Origin: Oscillospiraceae bacterium
GTDB taxonomy: Bacteria > Bacillota > Clostridia > Oscillospirales > Ruminococcaceae
Direction: 5' to 3'
DNA: 64,000 bases
Assembly: GCA_017405465.1 (NCBI GenBank)
Contig: JAFRAJ010000039.1
Span: forward strand, 1 to 64,000
Below are positions 32,680 to 41,238 of this stretch, piece by piece. Both the position numbers and the translations under genes were made by a program. Under the pieces are notes generated by a model. That model saw only the letters and a list, made by a program, of their open reading frames with translations. It searched no databases and had not been told where the DNA came from. Position 1 is the first letter of the stretch; every line of letters starts with the position of its first letter.

Positions 32680-33869
32680 TCAATATCATCGATCCATGAA
32701 AGATTGGGAAGTTCATCATCGAGTTTTCCGCTGTTGGCATCCTCAAAGGAATTACCGGGCTGTCTCTTTTCTTCCGCTATCATCTGACCGAAGGTCTTGA
32801 AACCGTCTCCAACGCCAACTTCGCCGTCCTCATTCTCAATGGCGCCATCCTCATAATCGAAGAAACGATAATCCTTTTTGGGAATGCTTCTTTCCGGCAG
32901 CGGCTGAACGGGCTCGTTCTGTACAGGAAGATCTTCAGTAACGTCTTCTTCATAAACGTCTTCAGGTTCTTCGATCTCCAGAGATTCAGGATACTGATCA
33001 TCGTAGTATTCTGGAGCATCTTCATACTCATCGATATCTTCAGTTATTGATTCGTCTATCCCTGTGCTGTCAGAGAAAGAGAAGGGGACAGGATCAGGTC
33101 TTGTAGGTTCAGAATATGATTCTTTTGTAATAGTCTCTGTTTCAGGTGTACCGGGAACAGAGTTATTTTGAACTGTTATCTTTGAAAGCAGCTCTTCGGT
33201 ATTGCGACCAGCTTCTTCCAGCTTAGCAGTAAGGGATGCGATTTCGGAACGTGCGTCGTTAACGGAAGCCTCAAGAAGAACGTTCCTCTGTTTGCTCTCA
33301 GTAAGCTCGCCATTAACTCTTGTTATCTGATCGTTCAGGTTGGCTATCTCATTGTCTTTATTCTTCAGAGCATTGTTCAGTATGCTGAAATCAGAGAGGA
33401 TAGAAGTGTTCTTCTCGACCTGCTCGTTAAGCTGAGTTCTGACATTATTCAGTTCGCTTCTGACTGATTCAAGCTCAGTCCTGAGCGACTGTTCTACTGC
33501 GGAACCGGCGGCACCTTCAGAAGCGAGCTTGGCGATGCGGGCTTTGAGATCGTCTATCTCAGCAGACAGATCAGCATTTTTTCTGACTTCATCGTCATAC
33601 TGAAGCTTTGCATTTGAAGCATCGGACATATAATCCTTGATCTGATCGCGCATATTATTGGCGTTATTGGTTGCTTTATCATATCTGTCCAGATAATCCA
33701 GCGCACAGAGCAGAGCAGCATTCGTGACGGAAGCAGAAGGATTCTGGGTGAGGATCTGCTTCAGGTCGCTGTTGAGCATCTCATTGAGCCTTCTGACCTG
33801 TGCTTCATCTTCCTGCGTATTGATGATAAGGTTGAAACCGGCGATATTCAAAGAAATCTTGTTGGCCAT
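32676..33869 (-). CDS. Long ZapA-like cell-division protein with coiled coil and acidic C-terminal region
   Basis: Residues 1 to about 90 match the ZapA pattern (ISLNIAGFNLIINTQEDEAQVRRLNEML and SVTNAALLCALDYLDRYDKA). ZapA binds FtsZ and bundles protofilaments. Instead of stopping near residue 100, the protein continues with a predicted coiled coil of about 140 residues and then a strongly acidic, probably disordered region of about 160 residues that ends PNLSWIDDIE. At 397 residues it is about four times the usual ZapA length. Clostridial genomes often carry ZapA with extensions, but the acidic tail is notable. GAGGTG precedes the ATG. It heads the minus-strand run zapA-dut-maf-minD-like-mgsA. 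Confidence 0.85.
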   Translation of the reverse strand: MANKISLNIAGFNLIINTQEDEAQVRRLNEMLNSDLKQILTQNPSASVTNAALLCALDYLDRYDKATNNANNMRDQIKDYMSDASNAKLQYDDEVRKNADLSAEIDDLKARIAKLASEGAAGSAVEQSLRTELESVRSELNNVRTQLNEQVEKNTSILSDFSILNNALKNKDNEIANLNDQITRVNGELTESKQRNVLLEASVNDARSEIASLTAKLEEAGRNTEELLSKITVQNNSVPGTPETETITKESYSEPTRPDPVPFSFSDSTGIDESITEDIDEYEDAPEYYDDQYPESLEIEEPEDVYEEDVTEDLPVQNEPVQPLPERSIPKKDYRFFDYEDGAIENEDGEVGVGDGFKTFGQMIAEEKRQPGNSFEDANSGKLDDELPNLSWIDDIE

Positions 33870-34118
33870 AATAACACCTCAAACATATATCTTAAGTAAG
33901 ACGTACATAAGTACAAAAATCGCATAATAATAACTAATATTATATAGCAAAAAAACACAATGTACAAAAGAAATCATCGGTATCCTTTGTACATCATATA
34001 TAGTATTATATCAAATGAAGTTAAACTTATTTGCGTTTTGAGGCACAATTGTTTATTTGATCGTATACCGGAATAAGTGCAAATACCTAACTTTCGCAGA
34101 AAGCAGGTTTTTATAAAT

Positions 34119-35891
34119 ATGGATTTTCTGGAGATGTATTCACCAAAATACAGGACGCCCTCCGGAACAGTAAAGGAAGGACAGAACCTTCATTTCGAAA
34201 TAGAACTGCAGAATGCAGATCAACTTAAACTTGTCTGCAGATCGGATGATGGAGAGGTATCCCTTGACAGAGAAATGGAACATGATGGCAGCAGATTTTT
34301 CTGTGATATCGTGTTTCAAAGCAAAGGTCTATATTATTACAGTATCTGCGACGGAAAAGGATGTTATCTTGACTATACCTCAGAAGGAGAACCTTTTCTG
34401 TCTGAACATCCTGTAAACTCCCAGCTGCTAGTAATAAGTGCTGCATACGTTCCTGCCAGAATTTATTACGGCGGAATAGCATATCAGATATTTCCTGATC
34501 GGTTTGCGATCACCGGGAAGGTAGAGAAACTACCGGGAAGGGTATATCATGATGATCTTTCCGAAATACCTGAATGGAGACCGGACAGCAAAGGCAAGAT
34601 AAGAAACAATGATTTTTATGGCGGTAACCTTAAAGGTATAATTTCCAAACTCCCATATCTGAGCAGCCTTGGCGTAACTCTTATCTATCTGAATCCTATC
34701 TTTGAATCCAACTCAAATCACAGATATGACACAGCTGATTATTTCAGGATAGATCCACAGCTGGGATCTGAACAGGATTTCAGAGAACTGTGCATACATG
34801 CTAAACAATATGGGATCAGGATCATACTGGACGGAGTTTTCAGCCATACCGGCGATGACAGCATATATTTCAACAGATATGGGAACTATCCGTCGGTAGG
34901 TGCGTACCAGAGCATGCAAAGCAAGTATTACGAATGGTATGTCTTCCAGAAATGGCCTGACAGATATGATTCATGGTGGGGCATAGATACACTGCCCGAA
35001 GTCAATGAGATGAACGAGTCTTATGTCAAGTTCATCACAGGGAAGGACGGTGTTATCGAGTACTGGATGAAAGCCGGAGCATCAGGACTAAGACTTGATG
35101 TTGCAGATGAGCTTCCTGATGAGTTCATAGTCAAGATCAGGGATGCAGTAAAAAGAAATGATCCTGACAGTATCCTTATCGGAGAAGTGTGGGAAGATGC
35201 TAGTAACAAGATCAGCTACGGAAAAAGGAGAAAGTATTTCTGGGGCGATGAGCTGGATGGATGCATGAACTATCCGTTCAAGAATGCAGTACTGAATTTC
35301 ATCAGAGATCCTGATGCAGCAGCGTTTGCAGCTGAAATTGAGTCTATCTGCCTGCACTACCCTCCTGAGATGCTGAATTCATGTCTGAATATGCTCTCCA
35401 GTCATGATACTGAGCGCGCAATAAATGCTCTTTCAGCGCCGATTACGTCCTCGGCCTCACGTGAAGAGAAAGCTGCGAGAAAACTGACAAAGAGCGAGTA
35501 TCTCAGAGGAGTTGAGATGCTGAAACTGGCTTACGCGCTGATGTTCTTCCTTCCTGGAATTCCTATGATCTACTATGGGGATGAGATAGGCATGCAGGGA
35601 TACGGAGATCCTTTCTGCAGAGGTTTCTTTCTGGAGGAAACAGCTGATGAGAATCTGAAGAGCGCCATCCAGGAGATATGCGAGATCAGACGAGGCATGG
35701 CTGAAGTTCTGTCTGATGGGAATCTCAGCTTTTTCCGAACTGACGGGAAAATCCTTGGTTTTTACAGAGCAAATGATAAAGGAAAGATAGCTTTTATGCT
35801 GAACAGAGGAGATACTCCTGCAGTTTTCAACACGGATTGCGGGTGGGAATGCGTAGAACCGTGGACATATAAAGTGGTAAGGATGGAATAG
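34119..35891 (+). CDS. GH13 alpha-glucan hydrolase, neopullulanase/cyclomaltodextrinase type
   Basis: It cleaves alpha-1,4 (and probably alpha-1,6) links in maltodextrins and related glucans. Residues about 1-115 form a beta domain like CBM34. The catalytic barrel then begins with IAYQIFPDRF. The barrel shows NPIFESNSNHRYDTADY, DGVFSHTGDD, nucleophile Asp327 (GLRLDVADE), acid/base Glu356 (LIGEVWED) and the third carboxylate Asp430 (SSHDTERA). These positions are close to neopullulanase Asp328/Glu357/Asp424. There is no signal peptide, so it is a cytoplasmic enzyme acting on imported oligosaccharides. The start is uncertain: ATG 34119 has a weak, distant AGG; GTG at 34077 and ATG at 34134 are alternatives. 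Confidence 0.92.
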   Translation: MDFLEMYSPKYRTPSGTVKEGQNLHFEIELQNADQLKLVCRSDDGEVSLDREMEHDGSRFFCDIVFQSKGLYYYSICDGKGCYLDYTSEGEPFLSEHPVNSQLLVISAAYVPARIYYGGIAYQIFPDRFAITGKVEKLPGRVYHDDLSEIPEWRPDSKGKIRNNDFYGGNLKGIISKLPYLSSLGVTLIYLNPIFESNSNHRYDTADYFRIDPQLGSEQDFRELCIHAKQYGIRIILDGVFSHTGDDSIYFNRYGNYPSVGAYQSMQSKYYEWYVFQKWPDRYDSWWGIDTLPEVNEMNESYVKFITGKDGVIEYWMKAGASGLRLDVADELPDEFIVKIRDAVKRNDPDSILIGEVWEDASNKISYGKRRKYFWGDELDGCMNYPFKNAVLNFIRDPDAAAFAAEIESICLHYPPEMLNSCLNMLSSHDTERAINALSAPITSSASREEKAARKLTKSEYLRGVEMLKLAYALMFFLPGIPMIYYGDEIGMQGYGDPFCRGFFLEETADENLKSAIQEICEIRRGMAEVLSDGNLSFFRTDGKILGFYRANDKGKIAFMLNRGDTPAVFNTDCGWECVEPWTYKVVRME

Positions 35892-35895
35892 AAAC

Positions 35896-35923
35896 AGCGG
35901 CAGTACCAAGTGGTACTGCCGCT
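35896..35923. terminator. Palindromic hairpin between GH13 gene and queH
   Basis: AGCGGCAGTACCA and TGGTACTGCCGCT form a perfect 13-bp stem with a 2-nt spacer, between convergent genes. T runs on both sides are weak, so termination may be inefficient. Confidence 0.6.
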
Positions 35924-35957
35924 AATTTAGCAGATTTAAAGAATAATAATAGCAACA

Positions 35958-36548
35958 TTATCCGGAAACGGAAAACTGACCGTGACCTCGCCACGCGAAT
36001 TCGCATCCGCAGAAATCCTGACGGTAAAGGCCGTACTCTTTTGCAAGCCTTGTAGAATGCAAGTAACCATCCTTTTTCTTAAAGTCAGAATGTATCCATT
36101 TTATTCTGTATTTTTCTGAGATTTCTTCACCAATAGCATTTATCACAGCAGAGTTCTTATGAGGACTCACGGTAAGGGTGGTACAGAAACAATCGAAACC
36201 GTGATCCAGGGCGAATAAAGCGGTCTTCTCCAGTCTCAGCCTGAAACAGACTGAACATCTAGCTCCGTTCTCTGGCTCTTTCTCGAGACCTTTTACGCAT
36301 TCAAGATATTCACAGTGATCGTAGTCAAGATCATAATAGCTCACGTCACGGCAGAAATCTGCTTCCTGCAGGAGACGAATCTGTTCGTTCTTTCGGTGAA
36401 TATATTCATCTTCCGGCCATATGTTGGGGTTATAGTAGAAGACAGACAGTTCATACTCAGGCGCAAGAACGCTGATAACATGAGATGAACATACGGAGCA
36501 GCAGCTGTGAAGCAACAGTTTTTCTTTTTTTTCAACAAAATAATCCAT
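35958..36548 (-). CDS. queH: Epoxyqueuosine reductase QueH
   Basis: It catalyses the last step of queuosine synthesis in tRNA, reducing epoxyqueuosine, and replaces the cobalamin-dependent QueG. The 196-residue protein has the conserved adjacent cysteines (LLLHSCCSVC, about residues 15-20), YYNPNIWPEDEYIHR, CSVCFRLRLEKTA and the C-terminal DFCGCEFA, which together supply the Fe-S and metal ligands. It begins after AGGA. It is convergent with the GH13 gene and divergent from the PBP gene. Confidence 0.93.
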   Translation of the reverse strand: MDYFVEKKEKLLLHSCCSVCSSHVISVLAPEYELSVFYYNPNIWPEDEYIHRKNEQIRLLQEADFCRDVSYYDLDYDHCEYLECVKGLEKEPENGARCSVCFRLRLEKTALFALDHGFDCFCTTLTVSPHKNSAVINAIGEEISEKYRIKWIHSDFKKKDGYLHSTRLAKEYGLYRQDFCGCEFAWRGHGQFSVSG

Positions 36549-36628
36549 AGAATCCTGCTTGTTTCTTGTTATGAAAAGACAACAAAGTATTAAGTTTATG
36601 TTAAGTAGTTAATCTTTCAGTATCTCTA

Positions 36629-36637
36629 TGATATTAT
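36629..36637 (+). promoter_or_regulatory. Extended -10 promoter for the PBP1A gene
   Basis: TGATATTAT lies about 67 nt before the ATG at 36704. It is identical to the element upstream of recA. Confidence 0.5.
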
Positions 36638-36703
36638 ATACAGGTATGACTATATGGTGAAATAGCATTCACCTATAAAAGGTTGTATTGAAAGAGAGAA
36701 GTT

Positions 36704-39598
36704 ATGGCCAGAAAAAGCAACAAAAATGACGAAAATCTGGAAAACATGATCTTTGAAGATGCTTCAAAACCAGTAACAGATAATATGGAAACCAGAAGTG
36801 AACAAATAGGTTCCGAACCTTCAATTCCTGAAGATTTTTCTTTTGAAGAGATAGGTAATGATCCTGAACTCGGGAAGTCTGAGGAGGATACTATAGTAGG
36901 AAATCCGGACAGCGGGGAAGTCTTTATTCCTGCTGAAAAACTGTCTTCTTTTATGAGCAGTACAGAAAATGAGCTCGTTTCTGAAATGTCTGATAATGCC
37001 GGACCAGAAAGAGCAGGGTATAATCCGGTCGGTGACCCTTTCAGCAAGACAGATGCTGTTCTGGCTCAGGAGGGATCTGACCTGATAAGCGAATTAAATG
37101 AATTCAATCATGAGACTCCTGACGAAAATGAACTGCCGGAGCCTATGGATACTGCTGAATTCGATGCTGTAGTTGGCAGTGATGGAGCTATCTCGGGGAT
37201 CCTGGGTGATGATCAGAATACGAATGATTCTGACAGCGACATTCCGGAGATCATCACAGCAGCATCAGAGAAGAAAGTTGACAGCCAAATGGATGAAAAA
37301 GGCAGCAAGACAAGAAGAAACAGAAATCAGAGCAACAGCTCGGTTACAGGAGAGAAGATAAACGGATCCAAGAAAAAGAAAGTCAGAAGAAGAGCTTCTT
37401 TTTTCCAGGTCCTGGTAAGACTGTTCCTCCTGTTTATGTGTGTGGCGATTCTCGGAGGCTGTGCTCTTGGTGTAGGCCTTACGATGTATCTTGCTGATGT
37501 CACGGCAGATGACTATAAACTGCTGAACATTGATAATATCAAGCTCAGTCTTGCCACTATCATAATGGTCCAGAATAAGGACACCGGAGAATGGTACGAG
37601 CATCAGAGAATATATGCCGGAGAGAACCGCGTCTGGGTAGACTATACAGAATTTCCTGATACTCTAATTGATGCGATCATTGCTTCCGAGGACCACAACT
37701 TCAGGACACATCACGGCGTTGACTGGAAGCGCACTACGTTCGCTTTTCTCAACTCGTTCCTGAGGCTGTTCAATATTGAACTTGCAGACAATGTGCAGGG
37801 CGGATCTACAATAACGCAGCAGCTGATAAAGAACATTACCGGAGAAGATGATGTCAAAGGAATTAACGGAATACTCCGAAAGATCAGAGAAATCTATCGA
37901 GCCCTGGAGATGGAGAAGAACTACTCCAAGACACAGATACTGGAGGCTTATCTTAATACCATCCGACTCAGCGGACAGGTCGCTGGTATAGAAGCTGCCG
38001 CAAAGTATTACTTCAACAAAACGACTTCAGATCTGACTATAGCTGAATCAGCGGCAATTCTCTGTATTACTAAAGCTCCAGGCGCATATAACCCTTATGA
38101 ATACCCCGAAGATAATAAGATCCAGAGAGAATATGTCATACGCAGCATGAAAAATGAGGGGCTGATCACGGACACTCAGTATGACGCTGCTATGGCAGAG
38201 AGTGAAGATATGGTCTTCTATGTTGAAGACGAAGATACATCCTCTCGTTCAACTGGTATATATGACTATTTCACCGACGTTGTAATCGAGCAGGTGCTCG
38301 ACGACCTTATAAAATATAAGAATCTTGATCCCAGTGATGCATATGACCTGCTGTATGAGGGAGGGTTGAGGATCTATACTACGATGGATCCCAAAGTTCA
38401 GGCTATCTGCGAGAAAACAGCTTGGGATGATGATCTCTGGCCAGATTACAAATACGACAGTGAGGGCAATAAGCTTGAGAACCAGCTGGAAGCTGCTTTC
38501 GTCGTAATGAACTATGATGGTGAGGTCGTCGGATGCGCAGGCGGAATTAGAGAAAAGACTGCTAGTTTAAGCCTTAGCCGTTGCTACAGCACAACAAGGC
38601 AGACAGGCTCCTCCATAAAGCCGATCGCTGTTTATGCTCCCGCCATAGAACTGAAGAAGATTCACTTCTCGACTCTGTTCCCGGACGTTGCCTCGCAGAG
38701 GATCAACGGCCAGCCTTGGCCTTGGAACTTCGAGAGAACTTATGGTTCTCCTGTCACTGTCTACAAGGCAGTCTGCAAATCGCTCAATACGATCGCCGTC
38801 CTCACGATGCAGCTCGTCGGAATAGATTTCTCATTCGATTTCCTGACATCATCGCTTGGTTTCACTACACTGGTAGACAGCAGATGGGACGACTACAGTG
38901 AACAGTATCTGACAGACAGAACAGCATCTCTTGCTCTGGGAGGGCTGACTGACGGTCTGACTGTTACGGAGATGTGTGCTGCATACTGCGTGTTCGGCAA
39001 CAAGGGTGTTTACAAGACACCACGCTATTACACTCTCATTGAAGATTCCAACGGTGACGTTGTTTTGGATAAGAATAAATACTGCCAGACGAATCAGGCG
39101 CTGTCTCCTGAAACTGCATATATAATGAACCAGATAATGCAGGGTGTTGTAAGAGAAGGAACCGCAACAGCGCTGAGGAAAAATACGATTCAGCCTCTTG
39201 CAGCGAAGACCGGTACATCTTCTGACGATAATGACTTCTGGATCTGCGCACTGAATCCGTATTACTGCTCCGTAGGCTGGCTGGGTTATGATCTTAACGG
39301 AAGAGTAACACCGTACAGCATCCACTATGATATCCAGTACGCGGTTCGTGACGTTCTCAATGCGATATCAAATGATCTTCCTGTTATCTCTTTTGAAAGA
39401 CCAAACAGCATCGTAACAGCTACGTTCTGCATGGCATCCGGCGATCTGGCAACCGGTTCCTGCACCAATAAGAGAACAGGTTACTATACGAAAGACAACA
39501 TGCCGTCTTCTTCATGCATGCATCAGCTTTACAACAACGACGGAGAAGGCAAGACGGTCGAACCGACACCTGTACCTGCAACTCCTGCTGAACCGTAA
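36704..39598 (+). CDS. Bifunctional penicillin-binding protein, class A (PBP1A type)
   Basis: It polymerises and cross-links peptidoglycan. Residues 1 to about 230 are an acidic, low-complexity cytoplasmic region ending in basic residues, then a membrane helix (about 234-262). The GT51 transglycosylase domain shows SEDHNFRTHHGVDW, GGSTITQQLIKN and LEMEKNYSKTQILEAYLNTI. The transpeptidase domain carries the active-site SSIK (in RQTGSSIKPIAV), SLN as the SxN motif (CKSLNTIA) and KTGT (AAKTGTSSDDND). A short Pro/Thr-rich tail ends the protein. At 964 residues it is longer than usual because of the acidic head. AAAGAGAGAAG precedes the ATG, and a strong terminator follows. Confidence 0.96.
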   Translation: MARKSNKNDENLENMIFEDASKPVTDNMETRSEQIGSEPSIPEDFSFEEIGNDPELGKSEEDTIVGNPDSGEVFIPAEKLSSFMSSTENELVSEMSDNAGPERAGYNPVGDPFSKTDAVLAQEGSDLISELNEFNHETPDENELPEPMDTAEFDAVVGSDGAISGILGDDQNTNDSDSDIPEIITAASEKKVDSQMDEKGSKTRRNRNQSNSSVTGEKINGSKKKKVRRRASFFQVLVRLFLLFMCVAILGGCALGVGLTMYLADVTADDYKLLNIDNIKLSLATIIMVQNKDTGEWYEHQRIYAGENRVWVDYTEFPDTLIDAIIASEDHNFRTHHGVDWKRTTFAFLNSFLRLFNIELADNVQGGSTITQQLIKNITGEDDVKGINGILRKIREIYRALEMEKNYSKTQILEAYLNTIRLSGQVAGIEAAAKYYFNKTTSDLTIAESAAILCITKAPGAYNPYEYPEDNKIQREYVIRSMKNEGLITDTQYDAAMAESEDMVFYVEDEDTSSRSTGIYDYFTDVVIEQVLDDLIKYKNLDPSDAYDLLYEGGLRIYTTMDPKVQAICEKTAWDDDLWPDYKYDSEGNKLENQLEAAFVVMNYDGEVVGCAGGIREKTASLSLSRCYSTTRQTGSSIKPIAVYAPAIELKKIHFSTLFPDVASQRINGQPWPWNFERTYGSPVTVYKAVCKSLNTIAVLTMQLVGIDFSFDFLTSSLGFTTLVDSRWDDYSEQYLTDRTASLALGGLTDGLTVTEMCAAYCVFGNKGVYKTPRYYTLIEDSNGDVVLDKNKYCQTNQALSPETAYIMNQIMQGVVREGTATALRKNTIQPLAAKTGTSSDDNDFWICALNPYYCSVGWLGYDLNGRVTPYSIHYDIQYAVRDVLNAISNDLPVISFERPNSIVTATFCMASGDLATGSCTNKRTGYYTKDNMPSSSCMHQLYNNDGEGKTVEPTPVPATPAEP

Positions 39599-39611
39599 TA
39601 AATTGAATTAT

Positions 39612-39642
39612 AAAAGAGGGCTGTTAGGCAGCCCTCTTTTTG
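39612..39642 (+). terminator. Intrinsic terminator after the PBP1A gene
   Basis: AGAGGGCTG and CAGCCCTCT form a stem with a 5-nt loop, followed by TTTTTG. Confidence 0.9.
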
Positions 39643-39675
39643 TGCTTGTAAATGTAAAGCAGTGGTCAATGGTGG

Positions 39676-41211
39676 TTATTTTCTCCACATTTTGTCCGCG
39701 GCTTTACTGAGAAGAAGCTGAATAGCAGGACGCTCCGGTTCTTTCTGCATGAAGACGGTGTCTTCAAACATGATAGAGCGGGGATTCTCATTCGTGAACT
39801 TCTCCCATACAGGCATCGGTGTTCCGTCGGCATCGTTGCCATTAGGATCACCGGTCTTTGCGAAATTGGTCCAGTAGTTGCACATAAGTCTTGCCAGATC
39901 GTAGTGCTTTGCCTGGAACGGTCTCCAGCATTTTGCAAGTGTCTCGAATATGAACCAAAGGTCGCTGGAATGGAATGCACCGGGATTGTCCCAGCCGGGG
40001 ATCTCCGGCCCGAACGAATAGAAATACTCAGTAAGACCGTGATCTGCACCGTTCATGTGGAGAAGTTCGATTCCGAAACGCTGGTTGTTGATCTTCAGTG
40101 CATCTTTGAGAGCGTCAAGATCCTTATCATCATATCCGGCGGCATCAAGTACTTCCTTTGCATCAGCTTCGCCGACCATTGATACGATCTGATCGCGGAT
40201 ATCTTCTTTCGTGCGAGCTCTGCCGAACATATCTCCCATATCTCCGGTAGTATGGCCGCAGATAAGAGGAACAGGCAGTCTCTTGTTATCTGCCATCATC
40301 CTGACAGGATCATCGTTAACGAATACTCCGTCAATGTTGAAGCCCCAACGCACATGTTTCTCTTCCATGAATTCAAGCATCTTATCACGGAGAGTGAAGG
40401 AATCGATCTCTTTCGCTTCTGCGAGGCTGTTCACCCCGATGAACTTGAAGAATTCGACACCGTTTGCTTCTGCTTCAGCAAGAGTGGGATATCCGTATGC
40501 TCCGCCCATGCTGATGCCGCCGCTGCTCATAGATATCGCCTTTTTGATGTGGTCGGTATCGTTGAGAGGGGAGATGAGCTGGAACAGAGTGCTGCGTCCG
40601 CCTGCAGACTGTCCGAAGATAGTGATGTTGTCAGGATCTCCGCCGAAAGCGGCGATATTGCGCTTGACCCAAAGAACTCCAAAGCGCTGGTCATAGCTTC
40701 CGAAGTTTGTATAGCATTTATCCTCAGCGGTCGCGGTGATCTCGGGATGGGCAAAGAAGCCGAAGATATTCACTCTGTAGTTTACGGATACGAGGATAAC
40801 GCCTCTTCTTGCGATCCTCTCACCGTCGAATTCCATCTCGGAAGGATGTCCTTCCTGAAGTCCGCCGCCATAGAACCAGACCATTACTGGAAGTTTTTCA
40901 TCGGCGGATTTAGCAGGTGTCCACACATTGAGCTGGAGGCAGTCCTCACTCATAACGAGGTCCGGATCAACGTTCCACTCTCTTGTATAGATGTTGTCAG
41001 GATCAAGTCCTGGGTATTTCTGCATAGCTATCGGTCCGAAAGTGTAGCATTCTCTGACACCTTCCCAGTCAGCAGCAGGCTGCGGGCCTTTCCATCTGAG
41101 TTCACCGACAGGAGGTGCTGCAAAAGGGATACCCTTGAAAGCAGTGACTCTCGGGTCTGCGGCTGGAATTCCTTTGACCCAGCCGTTCTCGGTTTTTACG
41201 ACTTTAAGCAT
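39676..41211 (-). CDS. Type-B carboxylesterase, second of a tandem pair
   Basis: This alpha/beta-hydrolase of about 511 residues shows the type-B carboxylesterase pattern: FKGIPFAAPPVGELRWKGPQ near the N-terminus, EDCLQLNVW, the oxyanion segment VWFYGGGLQEG, the nucleophile elbow FGQSAGGRST and a late His in FHSSDLWFIFETL. The usual Glu before the Ser is Gln. There is no signal peptide, so it acts inside the cell. Likely substrates are carboxylic esters, perhaps acetylated or feruloylated sugars given the GH51 gene nearby, but that is inference. The ATG at 41211 has GGAG at 6 nt; a TTG at 41223 is rejected. The gap to the upstream paralogue is 27 nt. Confidence 0.9.
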   Translation of the reverse strand: MLKVVKTENGWVKGIPAADPRVTAFKGIPFAAPPVGELRWKGPQPAADWEGVRECYTFGPIAMQKYPGLDPDNIYTREWNVDPDLVMSEDCLQLNVWTPAKSADEKLPVMVWFYGGGLQEGHPSEMEFDGERIARRGVILVSVNYRVNIFGFFAHPEITATAEDKCYTNFGSYDQRFGVLWVKRNIAAFGGDPDNITIFGQSAGGRSTLFQLISPLNDTDHIKKAISMSSGGISMGGAYGYPTLAEAEANGVEFFKFIGVNSLAEAKEIDSFTLRDKMLEFMEEKHVRWGFNIDGVFVNDDPVRMMADNKRLPVPLICGHTTGDMGDMFGRARTKEDIRDQIVSMVGEADAKEVLDAAGYDDKDLDALKDALKINNQRFGIELLHMNGADHGLTEYFYSFGPEIPGWDNPGAFHSSDLWFIFETLAKCWRPFQAKHYDLARLMCNYWTNFAKTGDPNGNDADGTPMPVWEKFTNENPRSIMFEDTVFMQKEPERPAIQLLLSKAADKMWRK

Positions 41212-41238
41212 TGGTTTCTCCAATCTTTTTGTTACTAA

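Noticed and set aside
40252..41238. Long open frame of about 328 codons on the plus strand opposite the second esterase gene
   Set aside because: It lies fully inside a well supported gene on the other strand, has no domain pattern and no good ribosome site.
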